Shown here: positions 30,393 to 37,664 of the stretch, in pieces
How the letters are laid out: each line of letters begins with the position of its first letter
Position numbering within the stretch: the first letter of the stretch is position 1
Assembly: GCA_045631305.1 (NCBI GenBank)
Contig: JAZQUM010000144.1
Span: 1-40,176 of the forward strand
DNA from: JAZQUM01 sp045631305
Lineage (GTDB): Bacteria; Bacillota; Clostridia; Oscillospirales; Oscillospiraceae
Reading direction: 5' to 3'
Length of the DNA: 40,176 nt
Made by a program: the position numbers and the translations under genes
Notes under the pieces: model-generated
Told to the model about the DNA's origin: nothing
The model's input: only the letters and a program-made list of their open reading frames with translations
The model's database searches: none

Positions 30393-31319
30393 TCACTTTA
30401 CACGGATGATGCACTCAGCCTTCAAATTGCCAACCGTAACAGTAAGGGTAGTCTGGCCCTTGGAAACACCCGTAACATTACCGTTGCCATCCACCGTGGC
30501 AACAGAGCTGTTGCCTACAGACCACACACCTGCATCTGCACCGCTGAGCGTCAGCGCCACCTTTTCACCCTTCTTCATGGTGATATCAGAATGGCTCAGA
30601 GAAATGCTGCCGCTTTCAGCGCCTTTCACGCGAACCACGCACTCTGCAGTCGTACCGTCGGCATCGGTAACGGTGATGGTGGCATTGCCGCCGGAAACTG
30701 CGGTAACGGTGCCGTTGGCATCCACCTTGGCAATAGCTTCATTGCTGGACTTCCAGGTGTAAGGAGCCTTGCCGCCGGCCACAGTCATATTATAGAAGGT
30801 ATTGCCCACGAGATCCAGCGTGAAGTCTTCACGGGAGAGAACAGGCACGGTAGCCGGCTCATCTTCCACAGGATCTTCCGTTACAGGATCGTCCACCACA
30901 GGAGCATCCACATCCCCGTCTTCAGGAGGCGTGGTATCATCGCCCACTTCGGGGGGGACAATATCATCACCGGGGGTCACATCGTCACCCACCTGAGTGT
31001 CATCTGCCGTTACATCATCTTCCAACGTATCGTCGGGAGTCACTTCGTCTTCCACGATGGCGCTGTCATCACCGAAGCCCAGAGACTGCGCCAGCTGATC
31101 GCCGAAGAAGAAATAAACCAACAGCGCCGCCAAAAGCAACAGCACAATAATCATCACAGGGCCCAGCACACTGGGTTCTTTTGCTGCCACACGGCGGCCA
31201 CCGCCGCGACGGGCAGGATTCTTACCGCGGCTGATCATTTCTTCCTCTTCACAGAAGGGACATCTTTTATAGCTGACGGAATACAGTTCCCCGCATTCCT
31301 GACATTTACGCACATCCAT
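30393..31319 (-). CDS. Membrane protein with N-terminal zinc ribbon, acidic linker and two Ig-like (BIG2) domains
   Basis: A 308-aa modular protein. Residues 6-23 hold a zinc ribbon (C6-x2-C9, C20-x2-C23), followed by a basic segment and one transmembrane helix at about 52-72. Residues 83-158 form an extracytoplasmic linker very rich in Asp, Glu, Pro and Thr. Two bacterial Ig-like (BIG2) domains follow (about 162-235 and 238-308), with SSNEAIAKVDANGTVTAVSG and NSSVATVDGNGNVTGVSKGQ as signatures. The positive-inside rule puts the ribbon in the cytoplasm and the BIG2 domains outside. The function is unknown; a surface or wall-binding role is inferred. Own promoter and terminator. Confidence 0.88.
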   Translation of the reverse strand: MDVRKCQECGELYSVSYKRCPFCEEEEMISRGKNPARRGGGRRVAAKEPSVLGPVMIIVLLLLAALLVYFFFGDQLAQSLGFGDDSAIVEDEVTPDDTLEDDVTADDTQVGDDVTPGDDIVPPEVGDDTTPPEDGDVDAPVVDDPVTEDPVEDEPATVPVLSREDFTLDLVGNTFYNMTVAGGKAPYTWKSSNEAIAKVDANGTVTAVSGGNATITVTDADGTTAECVVRVKGAESGSISLSHSDITMKKGEKVALTLSGADAGVWSVGNSSVATVDGNGNVTGVSKGQTTLTVTVGNLKAECIIRVK

Positions 31320-31362
31320 TTTTGCATCCTCCCTCGCGATTTCAGGGGTATTTTACATTTAC

Positions 31363-31391
31363 ATAATACCCGTTTTTTCTAGGCGCGTCAA
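31363..31391 (-). promoter_or_regulatory. Sigma-A promoter of the zinc-ribbon/BIG2 gene
   Basis: Minus strand TTGACG, 17-base spacer, TATTAT, about 43 bases before the start codon; divergent from the birA promoter. Confidence 0.75.
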
Positions 31392-31433
31392 CTGCATCCC
31401 ACCAAAACTTCCAAAGAAAAACACGCCCCTTCA

Positions 31434-31462
31434 TTTACAACAGCGCCAAAGCATGATAAACT
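31434..31462 (+). promoter_or_regulatory. Sigma-A promoter of birA
   Basis: TTTACA, 17-base spacer, TAAACT, 25 bases before the ATG. No biotin-operator-like repeat is seen here, so autoregulation is not indicated. Confidence 0.6.
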
Positions 31463-31487
31463 GCAAAAAAAGCTTTCGGGAGGCTTT

Positions 31488-32486
31488 ATGAGCAAAAAAG
31501 AGGTGCTGCATTTTCTGCAGGAAAACCAAAATGAATACGTTTCCGGCGAAGCACTCTGCCGCCGTCTTGGCATCACCCGTGCCGCTGTGTGGAAGGCTGT
31601 AGCCGCCTTGAGAAAAGAAGGTTACACCATTGAAGCCCGCCCCTCTCAGGGGTATCGTCTCTCCGCTGTACCCGACGCGCTGACGAAAGATGCTATCCTC
31701 TCTTTCCTTCCTTCTTTGCCCGAAAATAAACTCACCGTGCTGGATTCGGTGGATTCCACCAACACGTACCTCAAGCGACTTTCCCTCTCCTGCGCAGATA
31801 GCGACCTTGTGGCTGTTGCCGACCATCAAAGTGCAGGGCGCGGACGCATGGGCCGCAGTTTTGAGTCTCCCGCCGGCAAGGGCGTGTATCTCTCCCTTTT
31901 GCTCCGCCCTGATATTGCTCCCGCTCAGGCGCTTCCTGCCACGGGGCTTTGCGCCGTTGCGGTACAGCGGGCCATCAAAAGTGTCTGCGGTATTGACTGC
32001 GGCATCAAGTGGACCAACGATCTGGTTTATGGCAGCAAAAAAATCTGCGGCATTCTGACGGAAATGGCACTGGAAAGCGAAAGCGGACGGGTGCAGCACA
32101 TGATCGTGGGTGTGGGGGTCAATGTGCACCACAAAGCAGAAGATTTCTCCCCCGAAGTAGCTGCTCTTGCCTCTTCTCTGGATTTGGCTGCAGAACAAAA
32201 AGTATCCCGCGCGCAGCTTACCGCCGCGATGATTGAGGAGATTTTAAAGCTCCCTGCCCTTTTGGAAAATCCCGCTGCCATCTGTGACTATGTCGCTGAT
32301 TATCGCGCCCACTGCGTAACTCTGGGCAAGGATGCACGCCTTATGTGGCGGGAAGGCGAAGAAAAAGTTTTCGCACTGGATATCGACGATTCCTTCGGCC
32401 TTGTAGTGCGCCATGCCGACGGCGCAGTAGAAACCATCCGTTCGGGAGAAGTTTCCGTACGGGGTTTATACGGTTACACAGAATAA
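31488..32486 (+). CDS. birA: Bifunctional biotin-protein ligase/biotin operon repressor BirA
   Basis: Attaches biotin to carboxylase carrier domains and, with its N-terminal DNA-binding domain, may repress biotin genes; 332 aa. A winged helix occupies residues 1-60 (LCRRLGITRAAVWKAVAALR). The ligase domain follows with SVDSTNTYLKRL, the biotinyl-AMP loop GRGRMGRSFESPAGKGVYLS, catalytic lysine segment IKWTNDLVYG, and a C-terminal SH3-like domain. ATG 31488 follows CGGGAGGC. Monocistronic, ending at a strong terminator; no biotin synthesis or transport genes are next to it. Confidence 0.95.
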   Translation: MSKKEVLHFLQENQNEYVSGEALCRRLGITRAAVWKAVAALRKEGYTIEARPSQGYRLSAVPDALTKDAILSFLPSLPENKLTVLDSVDSTNTYLKRLSLSCADSDLVAVADHQSAGRGRMGRSFESPAGKGVYLSLLLRPDIAPAQALPATGLCAVAVQRAIKSVCGIDCGIKWTNDLVYGSKKICGILTEMALESESGRVQHMIVGVGVNVHHKAEDFSPEVAALASSLDLAAEQKVSRAQLTAAMIEEILKLPALLENPAAICDYVADYRAHCVTLGKDARLMWREGEEKVFALDIDDSFGLVVRHADGAVETIRSGEVSVRGLYGYTE

Positions 32487-32527
32487 AAAAACAAGGTGGA
32501 CTAAAAGTCCACCTTGCTTTTGTTTTT
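32487..32527. terminator. Bidirectional terminator between birA and the coiled-coil protein gene
   Basis: Perfect 11-bp stem CAAGGTGGACT/AGTCCACCTTG with an AAA loop, flanked by A6-A7 and by TTTTGTTTTTT. Confidence 0.92.
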
Positions 32528-32533
32528 TCACAC

Positions 32534-32944
32534 TTATTCATCCATGGGAGCGCCGCACTGGGGGCAGAAAATGCTGTCAGACACATTGCCGCAAACAGAG
32601 CAAACCTTGCCTTCTTCTGCAAAATCTTCATCCTCAGCTTCTTCCATAGCAGGCTTGCTGGCTTCCAGATCGGCGATCTTTGCCTTGGAATCCTGCACAG
32701 CCTTCACAACATCGGCAATAGCCTCGGGAAATTCGCCTTCATATTCGGAGGTAAACCATTCACCGATCACCTTATAGTTCTTGATGATCTCACGCTGTTC
32801 AGCAGCAATGGCAAGATTGATCTTGGCGCGTTCAGCTGCGATTTTTGCCTTTTCGCTGACCACCTCATAAGCCACCTTCACCTTTTCACCGGCGACAGCT
32901 GCCACATCCTGCGTTTTCTTTGCCAGTTCATCCAAAAATGCCAT
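32534..32944 (-). CDS. Coiled-coil protein with C-terminal zinc ribbon
   Basis: A 136-aa soluble protein of unknown function. Residues 5-55 are a long Ala/Lys/Glu helix (VAYEVVSEKAKIAAERAKIN) and residues 75-100 another. An acidic hinge (EEAEDEDFAEE) leads to a zinc ribbon, C115-x2-C118 and C127-x2-C130 (CSVCGN ... CPQCG). Similar coiled-coil-plus-zinc-ribbon proteins are common in Clostridia and unassigned. ATG 32944 follows AAAGGAG. Own promoter at 32985-33013, terminator shared with birA. Confidence 0.85.
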   Translation of the reverse strand: MAFLDELAKKTQDVAAVAGEKVKVAYEVVSEKAKIAAERAKINLAIAAEQREIIKNYKVIGEWFTSEYEGEFPEAIADVVKAVQDSKAKIADLEASKPAMEEAEDEDFAEEGKVCSVCGNVSDSIFCPQCGAPMDE

Positions 32945-32984
32945 AGTAAAGTTCTCCTTTCAATTATGGTATTTTTACTTTTTC

Positions 32985-33013
32985 AGTATAGCGCAAAATC
33001 CATATGAACGCAA
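32985..33013 (-). promoter_or_regulatory. Sigma-A promoter of the coiled-coil/zinc-ribbon gene
   Basis: Minus strand TTGCGT, 17-base spacer, TATACT, about 40 bases before the start codon. A weaker plus-strand candidate for the hydrolase gene (TTGCAT, 16, TATGCT) lies about 30 bases away. Confidence 0.72.
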
Positions 33014-33094
33014 GTTTTTTGCCAATTCCCCTTTTCTTTGCATTTTGGTCAAAATGTGGTATGCTGATAGTACCCTACAAAAGGAGGCATTCTT

Positions 33095-34024
33095 ATGGCT
33101 CAGTTTCGTGAATTTTTCTTCCCCGGCGCAGACGGTGTTTCCCGTATTCACGCCGTGGAATGGCTGCCGGACAGCGGCAAAATCACTGCCGTTTTGCAGA
33201 TTGCACACGGCATCGCAGAATACGCCCTGCGCTATGCTCCCTTTGCTGAATATTTGACAGAACACGGCTTTGCCGTGGTGGCAAATGACCATATGGGCCA
33301 CGGAAAATCAGAAGGACAAAGCCCCATCTATTTCGGCCCGGAAAACGGCTGGATGAATGCCGTGGACGACATGTATTCTCTCTTTGACCTTACCCATAAG
33401 GCGTATCCTTCCGCACCTTATTTCCTTTTAGGTCACTCTATGGGTTCTTTCCTCGCCCGCACCTTCCTGATCCGCTATCCCGGTGTACTCAGCGGCGCCA
33501 TTATTATGGGCACGGGGCAAATGAGTCCCGCCATCGTTACCGCAGGCCGCGCCATTGCCAAACTGCAGGCCAAAAAAGTGGGCTGGGACAAGCCTTCCGA
33601 TACTGTCACCACCCTGGCTTTCGGCTCTTACAATAAAGCCTTTGCCCCCAACCGCACAGGTTTTGACTGGCTCAGTATCAACGAAGAAAATGTGGACCGC
33701 TACATTGCCGACCCCCTTTGCGGCGCCGACTCCTCCGTAGGGCTTTTCCACGACATGCTGGGTGGCCTTCTCTTTATTGCCAGAAAAGCCAATCTGGAAA
33801 AAATGAACATCCACACCCCCGTCCTTTTCGTTGCCGGGGACAAAGACCCTGTAGGCGACATGGGCAAGGGCGTTCGCAAGGCCCACGCATCTTTCCGCAA
33901 AGCCGGCGTGCAGGACCTGCAACTGAAACTCTATGCCGACATGCGCCATGAAATCCTCAACGAAACAGGCCGCGAAGAAGTCTATGCCGATCTTCTCAAT
34001 TGGCTCAGCGCCCACAAAAAATAA
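33095..34024 (+). CDS. Alpha/beta hydrolase (monoacylglycerol lipase/lysophospholipase type)
   Basis: Serine hydrolase (309 aa) with the 'hydrolase_4' layout. Oxyanion segment QIAHGIAEYALRYAPFAEYL near residue 36, GHGKSEGQ near 69, nucleophile S115 in LLGHSMGSFLAR, acid D251 in AGDKDPVGD and H285 in ADMRHEILNE, so the triad is complete. No signal peptide, so it is cytoplasmic. Relatives act on monoacylglycerols or lysophospholipids; the substrate here is unproven. ATG 33095 follows AAAAGGAGGC. It ends at its own terminator. Confidence 0.92.
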   Translation: MAQFREFFFPGADGVSRIHAVEWLPDSGKITAVLQIAHGIAEYALRYAPFAEYLTEHGFAVVANDHMGHGKSEGQSPIYFGPENGWMNAVDDMYSLFDLTHKAYPSAPYFLLGHSMGSFLARTFLIRYPGVLSGAIIMGTGQMSPAIVTAGRAIAKLQAKKVGWDKPSDTVTTLAFGSYNKAFAPNRTGFDWLSINEENVDRYIADPLCGADSSVGLFHDMLGGLLFIARKANLEKMNIHTPVLFVAGDKDPVGDMGKGVRKAHASFRKAGVQDLQLKLYADMRHEILNETGREEVYADLLNWLSAHKK

Positions 34025-34027
34025 CAC

Positions 34028-34056
34028 AAAAGAGGATGCTGCGGCATCCTCTTTTA
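34028..34056 (+). terminator. Terminator of the alpha/beta hydrolase gene
   Basis: Perfect 12-bp stem AAAAGAGGATGC/GCATCCTCTTTT with a TGCG loop, 3 bases after the stop. Confidence 0.9.
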
Positions 34057-34059
34057 TCG

Positions 34060-34088
34060 TTGTCGGAAAAGCCAAATTGTGCTATACT
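34060..34088 (+). promoter_or_regulatory. Sigma-A promoter of the UDG-RluA-Mo hydroxylase run
   Basis: TTGTCG, 17-base spacer, TATACT, directly after the hydrolase terminator and about 28 bases before the UDG start codon. Confidence 0.7.
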
Positions 34089-34116
34089 GAGCAAAAGAAA
34101 AAGGAGGCGCTTACAG

Positions 34117-34692
34117 ATGGACAATTGGAATGAACTTCGCGCAGAATGCATGGCATGCCAAAAATGCGGCCTTGCCAAAACCCGCAAGCACGTGGTTTTT
34201 GGTGACGGATCGGAAACGGCAGAAGTCCTTTTCATTGGCGAAGGTCCCGGCGCCAACGAGGATGAGCAGGGCCTTCCCTTTGTGGGTAAAGCAGGTGCCC
34301 TGCTGGACGATATGCTGAAGATGATCGGTCTTTCCCGCGCCGATGTGTTTATCACCAACAGCGTCAAGTGCCGTCCTCCCGAAAACAGAGACCCCCTGAA
34401 CGTGGAGAAAGATGCCTGCATGGACTATCTTCGCCGTCAGCTGGCCCTTCTCAAACCCAAGATCATCGTCTGTCTGGGCCGCGTGGCCGCAGGGGAAATC
34501 ATCAAGCCCGATTTCAAGATCACGCAGGAGCATGGCCTCTGGTTTGAAAAAGACGGCATCGAAATGATGGCTATCTATCATCCCGCCGCCCTTCTGCGTG
34601 ATGAATCCCGCCGTCCCGAAACCTTTGTGGATCTCAAAATTCTGCAAAAGCGCATCAACGAGATCTGTGAACACACCCGTGCCGTGATCTAA
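34117..34692 (+). CDS. Type-4 (Fe-S) uracil-DNA glycosylase
   Basis: Removes uracil from DNA in base excision repair; 191 aa. Motif 1 GEGPGANEDEQGLPFVGKAG (residues 41-60) and the motif-2 histidine in IYHPAALLR (H155) mark a family-4 enzyme. The four cluster cysteines fit C14-x2-C17 and C85-x15-C101, the family-4 [4Fe-4S] pattern. ATG 34117 is chosen for the AAGGAGG 9 bases upstream. First gene after a promoter; the RluA-family gene follows 10 bases after its stop. Confidence 0.94.
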   Translation: MDNWNELRAECMACQKCGLAKTRKHVVFGDGSETAEVLFIGEGPGANEDEQGLPFVGKAGALLDDMLKMIGLSRADVFITNSVKCRPPENRDPLNVEKDACMDYLRRQLALLKPKIIVCLGRVAAGEIIKPDFKITQEHGLWFEKDGIEMMAIYHPAALLRDESRRPETFVDLKILQKRINEICEHTRAVI

Positions 34693-34702
34693 GGAAAAGC
34701 CT

Positions 34703-35350
34703 ATGGAGATCCTTTATCTTGATAAACGTATTGTGGTGTGCGTGAAACCCGCAGGCATTCTCTCCACCGATGAAGAGGGCGGTCTCCCCTCCCTCATCCG
34801 CACCCAGCTTGGCGATGCACACGCCTGCGTACGCACGGTGCACCGTCTGGACCAGGTGGTGGGCGGACTGATGGTTCTGGCCCGCTCGGTAAAAGCCGCG
34901 TCCATCCTTTCCGCTCAGGTGGAAGGCCGCGCCTTTGAAAAAGAATATCTGGCCGTGGTCCGCGGCACCCTTGAAACAAAAGAGGGCGACATGGTGGACC
35001 TTTTGGGCCGCGACAAAAAACTCCGCCGCACTTTCGTGGCAGACGCTCCCGGCAAAGACATTCTGGAGGCCCGCCTCTCCTACCGCGTGCTGGCAGAACG
35101 TGACGGACTTACCCTTGTGAAGATCCGCCTCCACACAGGCCGCACCCATCAGATCCGCGTGCAGTTCTCCTCCCGCTCTCTTCCTTTGGTAGGGGACAAA
35201 AAATACGGCAGCGAAGAAGGGGATACCCCCATTGCCCTCTTTTCCTGCACCTTGGGCTTTACCCACCCCGAAAGCGGAGAAGCCATGCGCTTTACCCATT
35301 TTCCCCCGGATATCTATCCGTGGAATCTATTTGAAAGAAATATTATGTAA
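34703..35350 (+). CDS. RluA family RNA pseudouridine synthase
   Basis: Isomerises uridine to pseudouridine in rRNA or tRNA; 215 aa. It lacks the N-terminal S4 domain of RluC/RluD, so it is a compact RluA/TruC-like member. The catalytic Asp lies in HRLDQVVGGLMVLARS near residue 52, and the conserved GRTHQIRVQFSSRSLPLVGD is near 146. In this copy the usual TSG after HRLD is VVGG. ATG 34703 with AAGGAAAAG upstream. It is co-transcribed with the UDG gene, and the Mo hydroxylase gene follows 17 bases after its stop. Confidence 0.92.
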   Translation: MEILYLDKRIVVCVKPAGILSTDEEGGLPSLIRTQLGDAHACVRTVHRLDQVVGGLMVLARSVKAASILSAQVEGRAFEKEYLAVVRGTLETKEGDMVDLLGRDKKLRRTFVADAPGKDILEARLSYRVLAERDGLTLVKIRLHTGRTHQIRVQFSSRSLPLVGDKKYGSEEGDTPIALFSCTLGFTHPESGEAMRFTHFPPDIYPWNLFERNIM

Positions 35351-35367
35351 ACCAACGAGGTTTTCTT

Positions 35368-37620
35368 ATGCATATTGATCCCATGAATATTATCGGCAAG
35401 GGCGTTCCCGTGCAGGACGCGGTGATGAAGGTCACCGGACGCATGGAATATCTGGACGATATGAGCCTGCCCCGCATGCTTTGCGGCAAGGTACTCTTCT
35501 CTCCCAAGGCCCATGCCCGCATTGTAAATATCGATACTTCCGCCGCCGAGGCTATGCCCGGTGTCAAAGCGGTAGTGTGCTATAAAAACACGCCCAACGC
35601 GCTTTTTAACAGCAACGGCGAGGATATTGACATTCTCAAAACCGAAATGCTTTTCGATTCCGTGGTGCGCCATGTGGGAGACCGTGTGGCAGCCGTCGCC
35701 GCGGTAGATGAAAAAACCGCTTTGGCCGCCATCCGCGCTATCCGCGTGGAGTATGAAGACCTTCCCGCTGTGTTTGACGCGGAAGAAGCCGCCAAAGAGG
35801 GGGCTTATCCCATCCACGAGGGCGGCAACGTTCTTTGCGAAGTGAAGCAGGCCTGCGGTGATGTGGAGGCAGCTTTTGCCTCCGCTCAGCATGTGATCTC
35901 CCGCCGCTATGAGCTCTCCCCTATTCACGCAGGTGCCATCGAGACCCATGCCGCCATCGCAACCTTCACCCCTGACGGCGCTCTTACCGTCTACTCCCCC
36001 ACCCAGGACTGCAACCATGTACAGGTAAATCTTTCCCGTCTGTTCAACATTCCCCTCAGCCGCTGCCGTGTCATCACCACCATGATGGGCGGTAGTTTTG
36101 GCAGCAAGATGGACATGATCGTGGAAGGTGTGGCGGCCGCCCTTTCCAAGGCAACCTGCCGCCCCGTAAAGGTGACATACAACCGCCGCGAATCCATTGC
36201 CTCCACCCGCACCCGCCACGGCGCTGTGCTGTATCTTAAAACAGGCTTTATGGATGACGGCACCATCGTAGCCCAGGACTATAAGGTCTATGCCAACGCA
36301 GGCGCTTATGCCACAGGCTCCAAGTCCATCGTCTGGGCCATGTGCGGCAAGGCTTTTAAAATCTCCAAAGTGCCCAACGTCCGCTATCTGGGCTATCCCG
36401 TTATGACCAACTGCCCCGTGGCAGGTGCTGTCCGCGGTTTTGGCTCGCCCCAGCTGTTCTTTGCGCTGCAGCGCCAGCTCAGCGAGGTGGCCAACACTCT
36501 GGGCATGGATCCCATGGAGATTCAGCGCAAATATCTGGTAGATCCCGATGATGCCGACCTTCGCAACGGCGTGCCCCACGGCAATGCCCGCGGCAAAGAA
36601 TGTCTGGAAAAGGGCGCAGCGCTTTTCGATTGGTATGCTGAAGCGGAAGAATGCCGCAAGCAGGACACCTCTTCCAACACCCGCATCGGCATCGGTGTTT
36701 CCACCGCCTGCCATATCACCAGCATGTACGGTGTGCTGGCAGACCTTACAGGCATGATCCTGAAAATGAATATGGACGGCACCTGCACCCTCCTCACCCC
36801 CAATCAGGATATGGGCAACGGCAGCGTGACGCTGCAAAAGCAGTTTATCTCCTCTGTCCTCGGCCTCAGCCTTGACCGCATTGAGACCATTGGCGGCGAT
36901 ACCTCCACCTCCTGCATCGACTTTGGCAGCTTCGGAAGCCGCGGTGCTTATGTAGGCGGTCTCGGCGCGCTGAAGTGCGCGGAGGAAATGAAGAAGGAAC
37001 TGCAGGCAGAAGCAGGAAAGCTGCTGGAAGTTGACCCCGCCACGGTGGAATTTGGCGGCGACTGCGTTTGGAGCGGCAATAAGAGCGCCAGCGTGGAAGA
37101 CGTGGTGGTTTACGCCCATGAAAAATCCATGCGCGATCTGGCCGTTTCCGTCTCCGCTGCCAGCAACGGCTGCCCCATCCCCTACGGGGCACATTTTGCC
37201 AAGGTACAGGTGAACATCAAGACAGGCGACGTCAAGGTTTTGAAATATGCCGCCGTTCACGATGTGGGCCGCGTTATCAATCCTTTGAGCGCAGAAGGTC
37301 AGGTGGAAGGCGCCATTGCCATGGGTATGGGTCAGGTGCTTTGCGAAAGCGCCGCCGTGGATGAAAACGGCGCGGTGAAGCAGAATAACTTCCGCTCCTA
37401 TAAAATGATGAAGTCCACTGACATGCCGGAAATCAAAGTGGCCTTTGCTGACGGCGCTTCTCCCGTGGGGCCTTACGGTGCCAAGAGCCTTGGCGAGTGC
37501 AGCATCGTGCCCTCTCTCGGCGCGCTGGCCAATGCCATTTCCCATGCCATCGGCGCGGAGGTAAACACACTTCCTGCAACGCCCCAGCGCATTTTGAAAC
37601 TCATTGAAGAAAAAGCATAA
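35368..37620 (+). CDS. Molybdenum hydroxylase (xanthine dehydrogenase family) Mo-binding subunit, solitary
   Basis: Complete large subunit, 750 aa. The a/b hammerhead domain (GKVLFSPKAHARIVNIDTSA) is followed by the Mo-cofactor domains. Cofactor loops are GGSFGSK at 241-247 (usually GGGFGGK) and AVRGFGSPQLFFALQ. The catalytic base E710 lies in GPYGAKSLGECS (usually GAKGxGE). No 2Fe-2S or FAD subunit gene adjoins it, although the gene set at 1-1883 encodes such subunits. It is a distant paralogue of the truncated large subunit at 1-626. ATG 35368 with AACGAGG upstream. It lies at the end of a UDG-RluA run and ends at a strong terminator. Confidence 0.93.
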   Translation: MHIDPMNIIGKGVPVQDAVMKVTGRMEYLDDMSLPRMLCGKVLFSPKAHARIVNIDTSAAEAMPGVKAVVCYKNTPNALFNSNGEDIDILKTEMLFDSVVRHVGDRVAAVAAVDEKTALAAIRAIRVEYEDLPAVFDAEEAAKEGAYPIHEGGNVLCEVKQACGDVEAAFASAQHVISRRYELSPIHAGAIETHAAIATFTPDGALTVYSPTQDCNHVQVNLSRLFNIPLSRCRVITTMMGGSFGSKMDMIVEGVAAALSKATCRPVKVTYNRRESIASTRTRHGAVLYLKTGFMDDGTIVAQDYKVYANAGAYATGSKSIVWAMCGKAFKISKVPNVRYLGYPVMTNCPVAGAVRGFGSPQLFFALQRQLSEVANTLGMDPMEIQRKYLVDPDDADLRNGVPHGNARGKECLEKGAALFDWYAEAEECRKQDTSSNTRIGIGVSTACHITSMYGVLADLTGMILKMNMDGTCTLLTPNQDMGNGSVTLQKQFISSVLGLSLDRIETIGGDTSTSCIDFGSFGSRGAYVGGLGALKCAEEMKKELQAEAGKLLEVDPATVEFGGDCVWSGNKSASVEDVVVYAHEKSMRDLAVSVSAASNGCPIPYGAHFAKVQVNIKTGDVKVLKYAAVHDVGRVINPLSAEGQVEGAIAMGMGQVLCESAAVDENGAVKQNNFRSYKMMKSTDMPEIKVAFADGASPVGPYGAKSLGECSIVPSLGALANAISHAIGAEVNTLPATPQRILKLIEEKA

Positions 37621-37621
37621 G

Positions 37622-37661
37622 AAAAGCTTCGGAATTTCTTCCGAAGCTTCTCTTTTTTTAA
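37622..37661. terminator. Bidirectional terminator between the Mo hydroxylase gene and cysS
   Basis: Perfect 11-bp stem AAGCTTCGGAA/TTCCGAAGCTT with a TTTC loop and a TCTCTTTTTTT tail on the plus strand; it also serves cysS on the other strand. Confidence 0.85.
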
Positions 37662-37664
37662 ATT

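Noticed and set aside
31380..31487. Biotin operator in front of birA
   Set aside because: No long inverted repeat of the biotin-operator kind was seen; only two divergent promoters fit the stretch.
35314..37545. A 743-codon open frame on the minus strand opposite the Mo hydroxylase gene
   Set aside because: His/Gly-rich low-complexity translation without domains, produced by the codon pattern of the real gene on the other strand.
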